A stretch of DNA of 64,000 nt from an uncultured Opitutia bacterium (GCA_937952235.1 CALFZM010000282.1:18017-82016); one strand, 5' to 3'; positions 37,235 through 46,900 are shown, counted from the stretch's first letter. The notes: generated from the sequence alone by a model not told the origin. Made by a program: numbers and translations.

Positions 37235-38968
37235 ATGGTTCAGCCGATACGCGCGACGGTCCGCCGGATGCTGCCGTGGCTGCTCCTCCTGGCGGGGGCC
37301 GGGCCGGGGCTGGCGGCCGCCGACGACCGCCCGGTCGTCGCGCTGCCGCCGTTCCTCGTCGAGGAGGCCGCGAAGGGCCCGCCCTGGCGGTATACGGAGA
37401 CGCCGGGCTACGAGGTGCTCTCGCGCTGCGACGATGCGGCGACCCGGCGCGTGATCGAAAGCCACCATGCGCTGCACCACCTGCTCGCGCACCTCCTGCC
37501 GGAAACGCTGCAGCTTCGCACCGCGGTCCCGCGCATCCTCATTCTTTACGACGAGGAACTGCAGCCGGCCGCGTCGCGCGAGGTCATCGAGCGGATGCTC
37601 CGTCCGGAGCCGGTGCCCGTCGCGGAGGACGGGGTGGGCCTGCCGGGCGGGCGCGGCATGCGGTTCGGCCCGCCGGGGGCCCCGCGGCGGCTGCAGTTCC
37701 TGCCCAACCTGCGGCTCTGGGATCGCGACGGCATGGCGGTGTTCATGATCGTGCGGCGGGGGGATTTCGACGCCGGGGGGCTGGCGCTGACGCCCGACTA
37801 CGTCGCCTACCTGGTGAAGTCCAGGCTGCCTGCGCTGCCGCCCTGGTTCGTCCACGGCTTCCTTGCCCTGTACCAGGACATCAAATACGACGGGGGGCGG
37901 CTCACGCTCGAGCCGATGGAGTGGATCTCCCCGCTGCACACCGCGGCGTTGAAGAAGGATCCTAAGCAGGCCCCGCCGGTGCGGCCGGTGGGCGGGATCC
38001 TCCGGTCGGAGCCGCCGCCCGCCGACGCCCACGGCACCTACACGCCCATGGAAGCGTGGCGGGCGCAGGCGCTGCTGCTGGTGCGGTGGGGCCTGGATCC
38101 GGCGGGCGGCGAACGCCGGCTGGGCTTGCTCCGCTACGTCGAGCGCTCCTCCGTGGCCGGCGCAAGCGAGGAGCTCTGGCGTGAATGCCTCGGGCTCGAT
38201 TTCGCCGCCACCCAGGAGCAGCTGACCGCGTACCTCCCGACGGCCGTGCGCCGGTCACTCACCTTCCGGCCGGAGAAGACCACGCCGCTGCCGCCGTACG
38301 TGCTGCGCAATGCGAGCGACGGGCAGATTGCGCGGCTCAAGGGCGACTGGGAGCGCCTGGAGATTCCCTTCGTGCGCCGGATCTCCGCCGAGCTGGCGCC
38401 GAAGTACGTCGAGCAGGCCCGGCGCACGCTCCGGCGCGGCTACGATCGCGGTGAACGCGACCCGCGGCTCCTCGCGGTGCTCGGCCTGTGCGAGATCGAT
38501 GCGGGCAACGAGGCCGGGGCCCGCGAGTACCTCAAGGCCGGGTTTGCGATCGGGCCGCTCAGGCCGCGGGCAAATTATGAACTCGCGCGCCTGCGCTTCG
38601 CGGAGATGCGCGCCGCGCCCGCCGCCGACGGTGGACGGTTGAGCGTGGCCCAGGCCGCCGACGTGCTGAGGCCGCTCTTCGCCGCCCGCGCCGCGGCGCC
38701 GCCGCTTCCCGAGGTGTACGAACTCATCGGCGACGTGTGGGCCGCCGTGGCCACAACCCCCAACCGGCAGCACCTCGCCGTGCTCGACGAAGGCGTGCGC
38801 TTCTTCCCGCGCCACGCGCCGCTGGTCTTCCGGGCCGCGGAGTTGCTCGCGACGCATGGCTACCGGGAGGATGCCACCTCCCTGCTCGAGCTGGCCGAAC
38901 GGCTCGCCACCGACGAGCCGTCGCGCGAGCGGGTCGCGCGCGTGCGCCGGCAGCTCGCGGCTCCCTGA
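37235..38968 (+). CDS. Exported protein with TPR-like C-terminal region, unknown
   Basis: The ATG at 37235 gives 577 residues and a good signal peptide (basic start, then LPWLLLLAGAGPGLAAA); an ATG at 37214 adds seven residues. The middle part has IESHHALHHLLAHLLPETL and LPPWFVHGFLALYQDIKYDG, which recall a degenerate metallopeptidase-like region, though no HExxH is visible. The C-terminal third forms helical repeats (EQARRTLRRGYDRGERDPRL, then LLAVLGLCEIDAGNEAGARE, then YLKAG) like TPRs. The function is unknown. Confidence 0.72.
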   Translation: MVQPIRATVRRMLPWLLLLAGAGPGLAAADDRPVVALPPFLVEEAAKGPPWRYTETPGYEVLSRCDDAATRRVIESHHALHHLLAHLLPETLQLRTAVPRILILYDEELQPAASREVIERMLRPEPVPVAEDGVGLPGGRGMRFGPPGAPRRLQFLPNLRLWDRDGMAVFMIVRRGDFDAGGLALTPDYVAYLVKSRLPALPPWFVHGFLALYQDIKYDGGRLTLEPMEWISPLHTAALKKDPKQAPPVRPVGGILRSEPPPADAHGTYTPMEAWRAQALLLVRWGLDPAGGERRLGLLRYVERSSVAGASEELWRECLGLDFAATQEQLTAYLPTAVRRSLTFRPEKTTPLPPYVLRNASDGQIARLKGDWERLEIPFVRRISAELAPKYVEQARRTLRRGYDRGERDPRLLAVLGLCEIDAGNEAGAREYLKAGFAIGPLRPRANYELARLRFAEMRAAPAADGGRLSVAQAADVLRPLFAARAAAPPLPEVYELIGDVWAAVATTPNRQHLAVLDEGVRFFPRHAPLVFRAAELLATHGYREDATSLLELAERLATDEPSRERVARVRRQLAAP

Positions 38969-38977
38969 CGTTGGCAA

Positions 38978-39066
38978 TGCAGGCCGGTCCAGCCGGCGGA
39001 CGCCGTGCGGAGGCCTCCCGTGCCTCCGAGGCCGCCATCTCCGCCGGCTCAGCCGGACCTCCTGCA
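38978..39066. repeat. Large imperfect inverted repeat in a convergent gap
   Basis: The left arm starts TGCAGGCCGGTCC and AGCCGGCGGA at 38978. The right arm TCCGCCGGCTCAGCC runs on to CCTCCTGCA at 39066. The centre contains a smaller hairpin (GGAGGC with GCCTCC, near 39008-39028). It lies directly before copy 6 of the double-hairpin repeat. Confidence 0.6.
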
Positions 39067-39104
39067 GTTGGCCTTCACGTCGGCCGTGAGAACGGCCGGA
39101 CTGG

Positions 39105-39180
39105 GGTGGAGCAGCCTGTCCTCAAGCTGCTGCGGACCGGCCCATCTCGCGTCAGCCACCGGGGAACCGGCGGCTCCTCC
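39105..39180 (-). repeat. Dispersed double-hairpin palindromic repeat, copy 6
   Basis: This 76-bp copy is in the orientation of copies 1 and 3. The second hairpin is AGCCACCGG against CCGGCGGCT: relative to other copies CTG/CAG became CGG/CCG, a compensatory change. Flanks match copy 1, so the full element spans about 39071-39199 and reaches the stop codon of upp. Confidence 0.8.
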
Positions 39181-39199
39181 GCCAAGGCATCATTCCGGC

Positions 39200-39820
39200 T
39201 CAGGTTCCGTACAGCCGGTCCCCGAAATCGCCGAGCCCGGGCAGGATGTACTTCCGGTCGTTGAGCGCGCGGTCCAGCGCGGCAGTGTGAATCGCGGTGC
39301 CCGGGTGCTGCTGCTCGACGGTGGCGACGCCTTCGGGTGCGCTGACGATGCACACCAGCCGTACGTCGCCGGCGCCGCTGGCCTTCAGCACCGAGATCGC
39401 CATCGCGGCCGAACCCCCGGTGGCAAGCATGGGATCGACGATGAACACGTGCCGGCCCGTCACCGGCGGAAGCTTGCAGTAGTAACTGCGCGGCTTGGCG
39501 GTCGTGTGATCGCGCTCGATCCCGATGTAGCCGACGCTGACGTCGGGAAACAAATCGGTGAACGGCTGCACCATGCCGAGGCCCGCCCGGAGGATCGGCA
39601 CGACCACCAGCGGTTGCGGCGCGAGCACCCGCCCCCGCACCGGTTCGAGCGGCGTCTCGATGCTCTTTTCCTCGGTCTCGATGTCGCGCGTGGCCTCGAT
39701 CGCCAGCAGCAGGCTGAGGTGCTGCGCGAGCGTGCGGAACGTCGCCGGTTTCGTGGTCCGGTCCCGCAGGTGCGTGATGAAGTGGGCGGCGAGCGGATGG
39801 TTGAGAATGTGGACAGGCAT
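39200..39820 (-). CDS. upp: Uracil phosphoribosyltransferase
   Basis: The protein has 206 residues from the ATG at 39820 (MPVHILNHPLAAHFITHLRD), the usual family length. It converts uracil and PRPP to UMP in pyrimidine salvage. The signature blocks are VVVPILRAGLGMVQPFTDLFP, VGYIGIERD, YYCKLPP and the PRPP loop VDPMLATGGSAAMAI, ending GDFGDRLYGT. The frame remains open to 39892, but that extension is not conserved in the family. A convergent TPR-like gene and repeat copy 6 lie downstream. Confidence 0.96.
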   Translation of the reverse strand: MPVHILNHPLAAHFITHLRDRTTKPATFRTLAQHLSLLLAIEATRDIETEEKSIETPLEPVRGRVLAPQPLVVVPILRAGLGMVQPFTDLFPDVSVGYIGIERDHTTAKPRSYYCKLPPVTGRHVFIVDPMLATGGSAAMAISVLKASGAGDVRLVCIVSAPEGVATVEQQHPGTAIHTAALDRALNDRKYILPGLGDFGDRLYGT

Positions 39821-39998
39821 GACGCGCAGGTCGGATCCAAGTGCGAAAACGGCCTGCAGGGAAGCAGGACGTGAACCAGCCCCCTTCTTCAATGAAAGGA
39901 TCGCCTTCTTCGGAAGGCTGCGCTCCGTCGCAGCTGCGGCGCTGACAGACGGAACAGCGCCTGCCAGGGTCCCGGACCAGACTCCGGATGTATCTGCG

Positions 39999-42449
39999 TC
40001 AGGGCCGCAGCGCCAGGGCGTGAGCCTTCGGACCGGGCAGCAGCGGCGTCGGCTCTCCCTTCACCCAGGCGGCGTGGCCGGCGCGGAAAAACGGGGAAAG
40101 CGGATGAGCGCTTTGCCCGCCGGGCATGTGAAAGAGACCCTCGGCTTCGTGGCCAGGCGACACGACGAGCCGCTCGCTCGCGCCGTTGCGCGGGTTTTGC
40201 ACGCGTGGCATGTCGGCGTCGCCGGGCAGCGGATCGGAGGGCAGGTTGAGCCAGCGTCCGAGCCAGGGAAACGCGTACGTGAATGGATGCCGGATCTGCG
40301 CAGTGTTGGCGTCGCCCCAGCGCGCGCGTTCGGGCGGGATGCCCTCGCGCGCGAGTTCGGCGCTGACGTCGTCGGCCGCCGCCAGCAGCAGTTCTTCCCA
40401 GCTTGCATAGGCGGGTGCGAGCAGGTGCAGCGGCTTCTCCCGGAGCAGCGTCCACGCGGGCGTTTCCAGCAGGAGATCGCCGGCGCTGAATTCCGGGTAG
40501 GCCTCGACGCAGGGTGCGAAGATGGGATCGAAAATCCGGGCGTGAACGGCGGCGCGGAACCGTTTCGTGAGCCGGAAGCTGACCGCCTCGACGGTGGCGC
40601 GACCTTCCCACCGTTCGGCGGCCGCTCGCAGCGCCGCGCGGGCGGGCTTCGCGGCGGTGGCGGCGGGGGAGAGGGTCTCCAGGAACAGCGCGTGCCAGCG
40701 CGCGAGAAACAAGGCGCGGTCGTCGAGCAGGATCGCGAGGAAGTCGGCGGGCTTGCCCTGCTGCAGCTCGACCAGCCGGTCGCGGATCTGGGCGGCGCGG
40801 TCCGGACGCCGGTAGGCGCCGTCGCCGAGCTTCGCGAGCCCCTCGCCGCCGACGTGACGCTGGTTGCCTGACCAGAGCCGGCCGGGGTGCACGCTGGAGG
40901 ACCCGTGCACGACGGGCACTTCGGCCGGAGTGAGAAAACCGTCCCAGCGCCGGTCGCCGAAGCCCCAGGTGACGGGAAGGCGCCCGTCGAAGCCCACGCG
41001 CTGCGGAATCCGTCCGGCGATCGTCCACGCAATGGCGCCGGCGCGATCGACGAGCGTGATGTTCTGGACCGGAATGCCGGCGCGGTGGGCCACCGCGATG
41101 CCGGCGGCGGTCGTCGTCGCGTCCTCGAGGTCCAGCAGCCCGAGGTTGGCGGCGGCGGGATCGTGCATCGCCATGCGCAGCGCGAGGGGCAGCCCGCGGT
41201 CGTTGGTTCCGACGATCGGCCCCCAGACGGTCCATTCGTACTCGACGGTGACCGGATCCTCGCCCTTGACGCGGATCGTCTCGGCGCGCCGCTCCATCGC
41301 CACGAGTTCGTCGCGCCCGGGCACGCGATAGAGTGTGTGCGCAAGGCTGTTGCGCTCGATCACGATGAGATCGCCGGTGTCGATGCAGGCGTTGGTGAAG
41401 CCCCAGGCCACGCTGCCGTTGCTGCCGACGACCATGACGGGCGCGCCGGGGAGCGTGACTCCGACTACGCGGCGGCCGCCGTACTCGAGGGAGGCGCGGT
41501 ACCAGATGTTGGGCACGCCGTGGTCGAGGTGCATGTCGTTCGCGAGCATGCCGGCTCCGCTGGCCGTGGCGCTGCCGGCGAGGGCGAACGCGCTCGAGCC
41601 GGCGAGGAAATCGGGATCGCGCGCGGGAAAGGGAAATGCCTCCGCGGCGGCGCGGCCGGCCTTCTGTGCGGCCAGCCGCAGCGGTTCTCCGGGCGGAGGC
41701 ACGGCGCCGGTTTTCTGCGCGCGCAGGTTGATCACGCGAGGGCCGGGCACCGGGGCGGCGGGAGCGCTCGTGCCGTCGAGCGCGGCGTCGGAAGGCGACG
41801 CCATCGGGGCGAAGAACGCGAGCGACTCCTGTCCGTACGTGTCGCGCAGCGTCATCAGCGTCCGTTCGTAGCTGCCGTCCTCGAACTGCAGGTCGATGGT
41901 CATCGCATAAAGCACCAGCAACGTGTCCTCGGGCTGCCAGGGCGCCGGGTCCTGGCGCAGGAGCAGGTACTCGAAGGAGCGGGCGCGAAGGGCATCGCGG
42001 CCCGCGTTCACGCCCGCGACGTAGCTGTCGAGCACCGCGCGTTGCGTGGCGGGCAGCTGCTCCACCACCTGGCGCGCCAGCCGGCGAAAACCGTGCATCC
42101 GGATCCGCCGGTCGCGCGGCAGCGCGCGCGGGCCGAAGAGCTCGGCGAGCTCGCCCGCGGCGGAGCGACGCAGGAGATCCATCTGGAAGTAGCGATCCTG
42201 GCCGTGCAGCCAGCCGAGCGCGCGGGCGGCATCGACGCGGTTCACGGCCTTGATGGCGGGGACGCCGAGGGCGTCGCGTTCGACCTGCACCGGAGCGGAC
42301 AGACCCGCGAGCGTGGCCGCGCCGTCGAGCTGGGGCAGGCTGGCGCGCACGCGCCAGTAGATCCAGCCGCCCGCGAGAAGGGCGATGACGATGAGCACGC
42401 TGACGGTGCTGGCGAGCAGACGCAGGCGTTTGGCGGCCTCGGGGTTCAT
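39999..42449 (-). CDS. Penicillin acylase family (Ntn-hydrolase) protein
   Basis: The protein has 816 residues with an N-terminal membrane anchor or signal (residues 12-32). The alpha region has GWLHGQDRYFQMDLLRRSAAGEL. The self-cleavage site and nucleophile are at Gly284-Ser285 in AGSSAFAL, followed by MLANDMHLDHG and PNIWYRASL as in the beta chain of this family. Members are periplasmic and cleave amides such as acyl-homoserine lactones or beta-lactam side chains; the substrate here is not shown. It starts 16 bp after the DUF5069-gluconokinase stop. Confidence 0.92.
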   Translation of the reverse strand: MNPEAAKRLRLLASTVSVLIVIALLAGGWIYWRVRASLPQLDGAATLAGLSAPVQVERDALGVPAIKAVNRVDAARALGWLHGQDRYFQMDLLRRSAAGELAELFGPRALPRDRRIRMHGFRRLARQVVEQLPATQRAVLDSYVAGVNAGRDALRARSFEYLLLRQDPAPWQPEDTLLVLYAMTIDLQFEDGSYERTLMTLRDTYGQESLAFFAPMASPSDAALDGTSAPAAPVPGPRVINLRAQKTGAVPPPGEPLRLAAQKAGRAAAEAFPFPARDPDFLAGSSAFALAGSATASGAGMLANDMHLDHGVPNIWYRASLEYGGRRVVGVTLPGAPVMVVGSNGSVAWGFTNACIDTGDLIVIERNSLAHTLYRVPGRDELVAMERRAETIRVKGEDPVTVEYEWTVWGPIVGTNDRGLPLALRMAMHDPAAANLGLLDLEDATTTAAGIAVAHRAGIPVQNITLVDRAGAIAWTIAGRIPQRVGFDGRLPVTWGFGDRRWDGFLTPAEVPVVHGSSSVHPGRLWSGNQRHVGGEGLAKLGDGAYRRPDRAAQIRDRLVELQQGKPADFLAILLDDRALFLARWHALFLETLSPAATAAKPARAALRAAAERWEGRATVEAVSFRLTKRFRAAVHARIFDPIFAPCVEAYPEFSAGDLLLETPAWTLLREKPLHLLAPAYASWEELLLAAADDVSAELAREGIPPERARWGDANTAQIRHPFTYAFPWLGRWLNLPSDPLPGDADMPRVQNPRNGASERLVVSPGHEAEGLFHMPGGQSAHPLSPFFRAGHAAWVKGEPTPLLPGPKAHALALRP

Positions 42450-42465
42450 GGCGCGTGGAGGCGGT

Positions 42466-43407
42466 TCACAGCCCGAGGGCGCGCCGGATCGCGGCGACGA
42501 GCTCTTCCGGCGGGCGGGAAATGTCGAGCGTGAGCGCGTCGGCCGGAGGCTCGAGCGTCTCGAACTGCGACTGCAGCATCGCGGGTTTCATGAAGTGCTG
42601 CCGCTGCTGCATGCGTTCGAGGATGAGCGGGTAGTCGCCGGAAAGATGCACCAGCAGCACGCGGCGAGTGTCCGGAATCGCGGCGTCGCGGTAGGCCTGG
42701 CGCAGGGCGGAGCAGGTCACGACGGCGTTCTCCCCGCGCGCGAGCCGGGTGGCGATGTGAGCGCGGATCGCCGCGAGCCAGGGCGCGCGGTCGGCGTCGT
42801 CGAGCGGCTGGCCGGCGCTCATCTTCGCCACGTTCGCCGGCGGGTGGAAATCGTCGGCATCGCGAAACTCCCACGTCAGCTCCGCGGCCAGCTTCTCGCC
42901 GACCGTGGATTTCCCGCTGCCGGACACGCCCATGAGCAGCACCACGACCGGGTCGCGCAATTCCCAGCTCCGGTTCACCACGGGATCGCGGCCTTCGTCG
43001 AAGTCGAGGTAGTCGAACATCGTCGTCACCGGCCGGTCCTCGAGCCGGCTCTCCGCGATGCGGCGGGCGAGCACGCTGGCGCCGACGTCGCGCCAGCAGC
43101 GTTTCATCATGAACCCGTTCCAGACCTCGCACTCCTCGTCGGTGCGCTCGCCGCCGCGCTGCTCGGCCCAGTGCAGCAGCCCCAGGTCGTCGAGATCCCC
43201 GGCGAGCGTGCGGGCCTGGAGTTCAGCGTAGGGCACCCGCAGGAAGTTGCAGCAGCGCAGGTCGAAGCCGCGGCCCAGGTTTTCCGCGTAATCGGCGGCC
43301 GGGAGCCGTCCGGCCGCGTGCAGCCGGATCTTGTCGAGCATCCGCCCGAAATACACGAGGCGGCCCACGCGGGCATAGGGAGTGCGAAGTCCGGGGACGA
43401 GAGGCAT
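42466..43407 (-). CDS. DUF5069-gluconokinase fusion protein
   Basis: The protein has 313 residues from the ATG at 43407. Residues 1-140 are a DUF5069 domain (GLRTPYARVGRLVYFGRMLDK, NLGRGFDLRCCNFLRV). Residues 153-313 are a GntK-type gluconate kinase with Walker A GVSGSGKST (160-168), then RDADDFHPPANVAKMSAGQP, TCSALRQAYRD and QQRQHFMKPAMLQSQFETLE. The kinase would make 6-phosphogluconate from gluconate. DUF5069 has no assigned function. The frame is continuous, so this is a true fusion in this sequence. It probably shares a transcript with the penicillin acylase. Confidence 0.88.
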   Translation of the reverse strand: MPLVPGLRTPYARVGRLVYFGRMLDKIRLHAAGRLPAADYAENLGRGFDLRCCNFLRVPYAELQARTLAGDLDDLGLLHWAEQRGGERTDEECEVWNGFMMKRCWRDVGASVLARRIAESRLEDRPVTTMFDYLDFDEGRDPVVNRSWELRDPVVVLLMGVSGSGKSTVGEKLAAELTWEFRDADDFHPPANVAKMSAGQPLDDADRAPWLAAIRAHIATRLARGENAVVTCSALRQAYRDAAIPDTRRVLLVHLSGDYPLILERMQQRQHFMKPAMLQSQFETLEPPADALTLDISRPPEELVAAIRRALGL

Positions 43408-43528
43408 GAGGAGGGAGGAGAGGAGGAGCGCCCGCGCATCCTGCGGCGGCCGGCAGCGAGCGAGCGTTCGCGGCCCGGGCCCGGACATCAAACTTCAAAC
43501 ATCGGGCGGCGGACGACGTCGGCGCGGG

Positions 43529-43834
43529 TCACTTCCGGTACAGGCGGCCGAAATAGAGCCCGGTGGCGAGGACGCCCAGCAACCAGGTTGGAACGTTGAC
43601 CCAGAGCTGATGGAAAGGAATCGGGTAGTGACGGCACGCCCAGATGATGAGGACGTGTTTCACCGCGATGAGGATCCAGCAGAACAGGATCATCCGTTCC
43701 ACCCTCGGGTTGCGCGGCATCGGGCGGCCGACCCGGACCTCCTTCACGAACGCGTGCCGGGCGACGTCAGGATGGGACGGCCGCCCGGTGATCAGTTGGA
43801 AGAGGTTCGCGAACATGCGGAGTCTTCGCAGCAT
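43529..43834 (-). CDS. Small two-segment membrane protein, unknown
   Basis: The protein has 101 residues from the ATG at 43834; an ATG at 43816 is an alternative. The N-terminal region (FANLFQLITGRPSHPDVARH, AFVKEVRVGRPMPRNPRVER) is soluble. Two hydrophobic segments follow (MILFCWILIAVKHVLIIWAC and VPTWLLGVLATGLYFGRLY). It is divergent from the YdeP-type gene by 91 bp. No function is recognised. Confidence 0.65.
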   Translation of the reverse strand: MLRRLRMFANLFQLITGRPSHPDVARHAFVKEVRVGRPMPRNPRVERMILFCWILIAVKHVLIIWACRHYPIPFHQLWVNVPTWLLGVLATGLYFGRLYRK

Positions 43835-43925
43835 GTCCGGCCGCCGCGGAATTGCAAAGGGGACTCGGCCGGCACGAAGCAGCGCGCAGCATTGAAGTGG
43901 CCGCGGGGTTGCGCACCTTGGCGGC

Positions 43926-46274
43926 ATGCCTGAAACCCCGTTGCCCGCCGCCGAGCCGCCGTTGGAGCCGACGCCGCCGCGCCTCGCGCCGGCGAGCGCC
44001 GCTGCGGCCGGGATGACGGCGGTCGCGAAAACCGCGGGGCTGGTCGGGAGCGTCGGCCTCGTGCGGGGGACGCGCCTTCTTCTGGAGGTCAACCAGGTCG
44101 ACGGCTTCGACTGCCAGTCCTGCGCCTGGCCGAGCCCGGATGGGGACCGGCATCGATTCGAGTTCTGCGAGAATGGCGCCAAGGCGGTGGCCGACGAGGC
44201 GACCCCGAGGCGGGTCGGCCGCGAATTCTTTGCGCGACACAGCGTCGTGGAGCTGGCGGCGCACGACGACCATTGGCTCAACGCCCAGGGCCGGCTGGTC
44301 GAGCCGATGGTGCTGCGGCCGGGCGGGAGCCATTACGCGCCGCTGGCGTGGGAGGAGGCGTTTCAATTGATCGCGGACGAGCTGCGCGCGCTGCCGGAGC
44401 CGGACGCCGCCGCGTTCTATACGTCGGGCCGGACCAGCAACGAGGCGGCGTTCCTCTGGCAATTGTTCGCCCGCGCGTACGGCACCAACAACCTGCCCGA
44501 CTGCTCCAACATGTGCCACGAGTCGAGCGGCACGGCGCTCGGCGAGAGCATCGGCATTGGCAAGGGCACCGTGACGCTCGACGATTTCGCGCGCGCCGAG
44601 GCGATCTTCGTCATCGGCCAGAATCCCGGGACCAATCATCCCCGCATGCTGTCGGCGCTGGCCGACGCGCGCTCCCGGGGCGCGAAGATCGTCTCGATCA
44701 ACCCGCTGCCCGAGGTCGGCGTGGAACGGTTCAAGAACCCGCAGGATTTCCTGCACCCGCTGAAGGCGTTCAAGACGCTGCTCGGCGAGGGCGAGCGGCT
44801 TTCCGACCTCTGGCTGCAGCCGCGGATCGGCGGCGACCTCGCGCTGTTCAAGGGGCTGATGAAGGCCCTGCTGGAGGCCGAGGACGCCGTGCCGGGCTCC
44901 GCCTTCGATGCGGCGTTCATCCGCGATCACACCCATGGTTTCGAAGCGCTCGTGGCGGATCTGCGCGCCACCGGCTGGGCGGAGATCGTGGCGGCGAGCG
45001 GGGTCACGGCCGAATCAATCCGTGCCGCCGCCGCGATCGCGCAGGCGTCGCGGGCGACGATCTGCTGTTGGGCGATGGGCCTCACGCAGCAGCCGGCGGC
45101 CGTGGCCACGATCCAGCAGGTGACGAACCTGCTGCTGCTCGGCGGTCACCTGGGGCGCCCGGGGGCGGGCGTGTGTCCGGTCCGGGGGCATTCGAACGTG
45201 CAGGGCGATCGCACCATGGGCATCTGCGAGAAGATGCCCGATGCCTGGCTGGACCGGCTCGACGCGGAGTTCGGCCTGCGCTCCCCGCGTCGCCACGGGC
45301 TGGATACGGTGGGGACGATCCGGGCGATGGCCGACGGGCGCGTGCAGGTCCTGGTCGCGATGGGGGGAAATTTCCTCTCCGCCACGCCGGACACCGGCTT
45401 CACCGCGGCGGCGTTGCGGCGCTCCCGGCTGACGGCGCATGTGGCGACCAAGCTCAATCGCGCCCACCTCGTCACCGGGCGCACGGGACTCATCCTGCCC
45501 TGCCTCGGCCGCAGCGAACGCGATGTGCAGGCGGCGGGCGAACAGTTCGTCACGACCGAGGATTCAATGGGCGTGATCAACGCCTCGCGCGGCCGGCTCG
45601 CGCCGGCGTCGGACCAGTTGCTGAGCGAACCCGCGATTGTGTGCCGGCTGGCGCGGGCGCTGTTCGCAGCGCGGCCCGGCGGTCCGGAACCGGCGGAGCC
45701 CGCCGTCCCCTGGGCGGCGTTCGAAGGCGATTACGACCTGATCCGCGAGCGGATCGCGCGCGTCGTGCCGGGTTTCACGGATTACAACCGCCGCGTGCGC
45801 TCCGGCCCGTTCCACCTGCCGAACCCGCCGCGGGATGCGCGGGAGTGGCGGACGCGCACCGGCCGGGCGAATTTCATCGTGGCGCCGATACCGCCGCAGG
45901 TCTCGCGGCCGGGCGAGTACCTGATGATGACGATCCGCACGCACGACCAGTTCAACACCACCGTGTACGGGCTGGACGATCGTTACCGGGGCGTGTTCGG
46001 CGGGCGCCGGGTGGTGTTCATGCACGAGGCGGATATCGCGGCGGCGGGCCTGCAGCAGGGGCAGCGCGTGGATCTCGTCAACCGCCACGGCGGCGTGGAG
46101 CGGGTGGCGCGGGCCTTCATGGTGGCGCCGTACCGCATCCCACGCGGCTGCGTCGCCACCTATTTCCCCGAGGCCAACGTCCTGGTGCCGATCGACAGCG
46201 TGGCGGCGCGCAGCAACACGCCGACGAGCAAATACGTGGTGGTGACCATCATGGCGAGCGCGGCGCAGGCGTGA
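43926..46274 (+). CDS. FdhF/YdeP-family molybdopterin oxidoreductase
   Basis: The protein has 782 residues. An N-terminal cysteine region (DGFDCQSCAWPSPDG, FCENGAKAV) matches YdeP rather than classic formate dehydrogenase. The Mo-site region reads NLPDCSNMCHESSGTALGES. Further blocks are IFVIGQNPGTNHPRML, VCPVRGHSNVQGDRTMGI and TIRTHDQFNTTVYGLDDRYRG. E. coli YdeP contributes to acid resistance, but the reaction is not established. No electron-transfer subunit gene is adjacent. Confidence 0.9.
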   Translation: MPETPLPAAEPPLEPTPPRLAPASAAAAGMTAVAKTAGLVGSVGLVRGTRLLLEVNQVDGFDCQSCAWPSPDGDRHRFEFCENGAKAVADEATPRRVGREFFARHSVVELAAHDDHWLNAQGRLVEPMVLRPGGSHYAPLAWEEAFQLIADELRALPEPDAAAFYTSGRTSNEAAFLWQLFARAYGTNNLPDCSNMCHESSGTALGESIGIGKGTVTLDDFARAEAIFVIGQNPGTNHPRMLSALADARSRGAKIVSINPLPEVGVERFKNPQDFLHPLKAFKTLLGEGERLSDLWLQPRIGGDLALFKGLMKALLEAEDAVPGSAFDAAFIRDHTHGFEALVADLRATGWAEIVAASGVTAESIRAAAAIAQASRATICCWAMGLTQQPAAVATIQQVTNLLLLGGHLGRPGAGVCPVRGHSNVQGDRTMGICEKMPDAWLDRLDAEFGLRSPRRHGLDTVGTIRAMADGRVQVLVAMGGNFLSATPDTGFTAAALRRSRLTAHVATKLNRAHLVTGRTGLILPCLGRSERDVQAAGEQFVTTEDSMGVINASRGRLAPASDQLLSEPAIVCRLARALFAARPGGPEPAEPAVPWAAFEGDYDLIRERIARVVPGFTDYNRRVRSGPFHLPNPPRDAREWRTRTGRANFIVAPIPPQVSRPGEYLMMTIRTHDQFNTTVYGLDDRYRGVFGGRRVVFMHEADIAAAGLQQGQRVDLVNRHGGVERVARAFMVAPYRIPRGCVATYFPEANVLVPIDSVAARSNTPTSKYVVVTIMASAAQA

Positions 46275-46338
46275 CGGCGGGCCGCCGGTTCCGTTCGGAT
46301 CATGGAACTTAAAGGGGGTGGTGGCCGTCAAATAACCC

Positions 46339-46866
46339 ATGAAAAACCCACACCTCGCCCTCTGTCTGCTTCTCGGGGCGGTGCCGGTCTTCGGCACTCC
46401 GGAAGCTCCGCCCAACAAGATCGTCGCCCGGGCTGAGGTGAATTTCTTCGAGCCGAAGAAGTTCACCGACGTGAAAGACTCCTCCATGGGAGACTACGAG
46501 CGGACGACCTATCTCGATCAGATCCGCGATCACCTGCTCGAACAGGCCAAGTATTACGTGCCTGAGAATCACACGCTGAGCGTGACGTTCACCGACATCG
46601 ACATGGCGGGCGATTTCGAGCCCTGGCGTGGACCCCGCTTCGACGATGTCCGGATCGTGAAGGACATTTATCCGCCGCGGATGGTGCTCACGTTCCAGCT
46701 CCGCGACGGCGATGGCCAGGTGGTCAAGGAAGGCCGCCGCGAACTGCGCGACCTGGCGTTCCTGATGAAGATCACGATGGCGTTCCGGGACGACCCGGTC
46801 CGCCACGAGAAGGGGCTGATCGATGACTGGCTCCGCGCGGAATTCCCCCGCGTGCGCTCCAAGTAG
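46339..46866 (+). CDS. DUF3016-domain exported protein
   Basis: The protein has 175 residues with a signal peptide to about PVFGTPEA. The domain is clear: VNFFEPKKFTDVKDSSMGDY, VTFTDIDMAGDFEPWRGPRF, DDVRIVKDIYPPRMVLTF and a final KGLIDDWLRAEF. The family has no known function. A strong terminator follows. Confidence 0.88.
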   Translation: MKNPHLALCLLLGAVPVFGTPEAPPNKIVARAEVNFFEPKKFTDVKDSSMGDYERTTYLDQIRDHLLEQAKYYVPENHTLSVTFTDIDMAGDFEPWRGPRFDDVRIVKDIYPPRMVLTFQLRDGDGQVVKEGRRELRDLAFLMKITMAFRDDPVRHEKGLIDDWLRAEFPRVRSK

Positions 46867-46900
46867 CAGGCTCACTGGCCCCCGGATTTTGGGTGTATCG

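Noticed and set aside
43926..46274. Selenocysteine formate dehydrogenase
   Set aside because: There is no in-frame UGA, and the cysteine pattern and Mo-site block match YdeP-type proteins, not FdhF proper.
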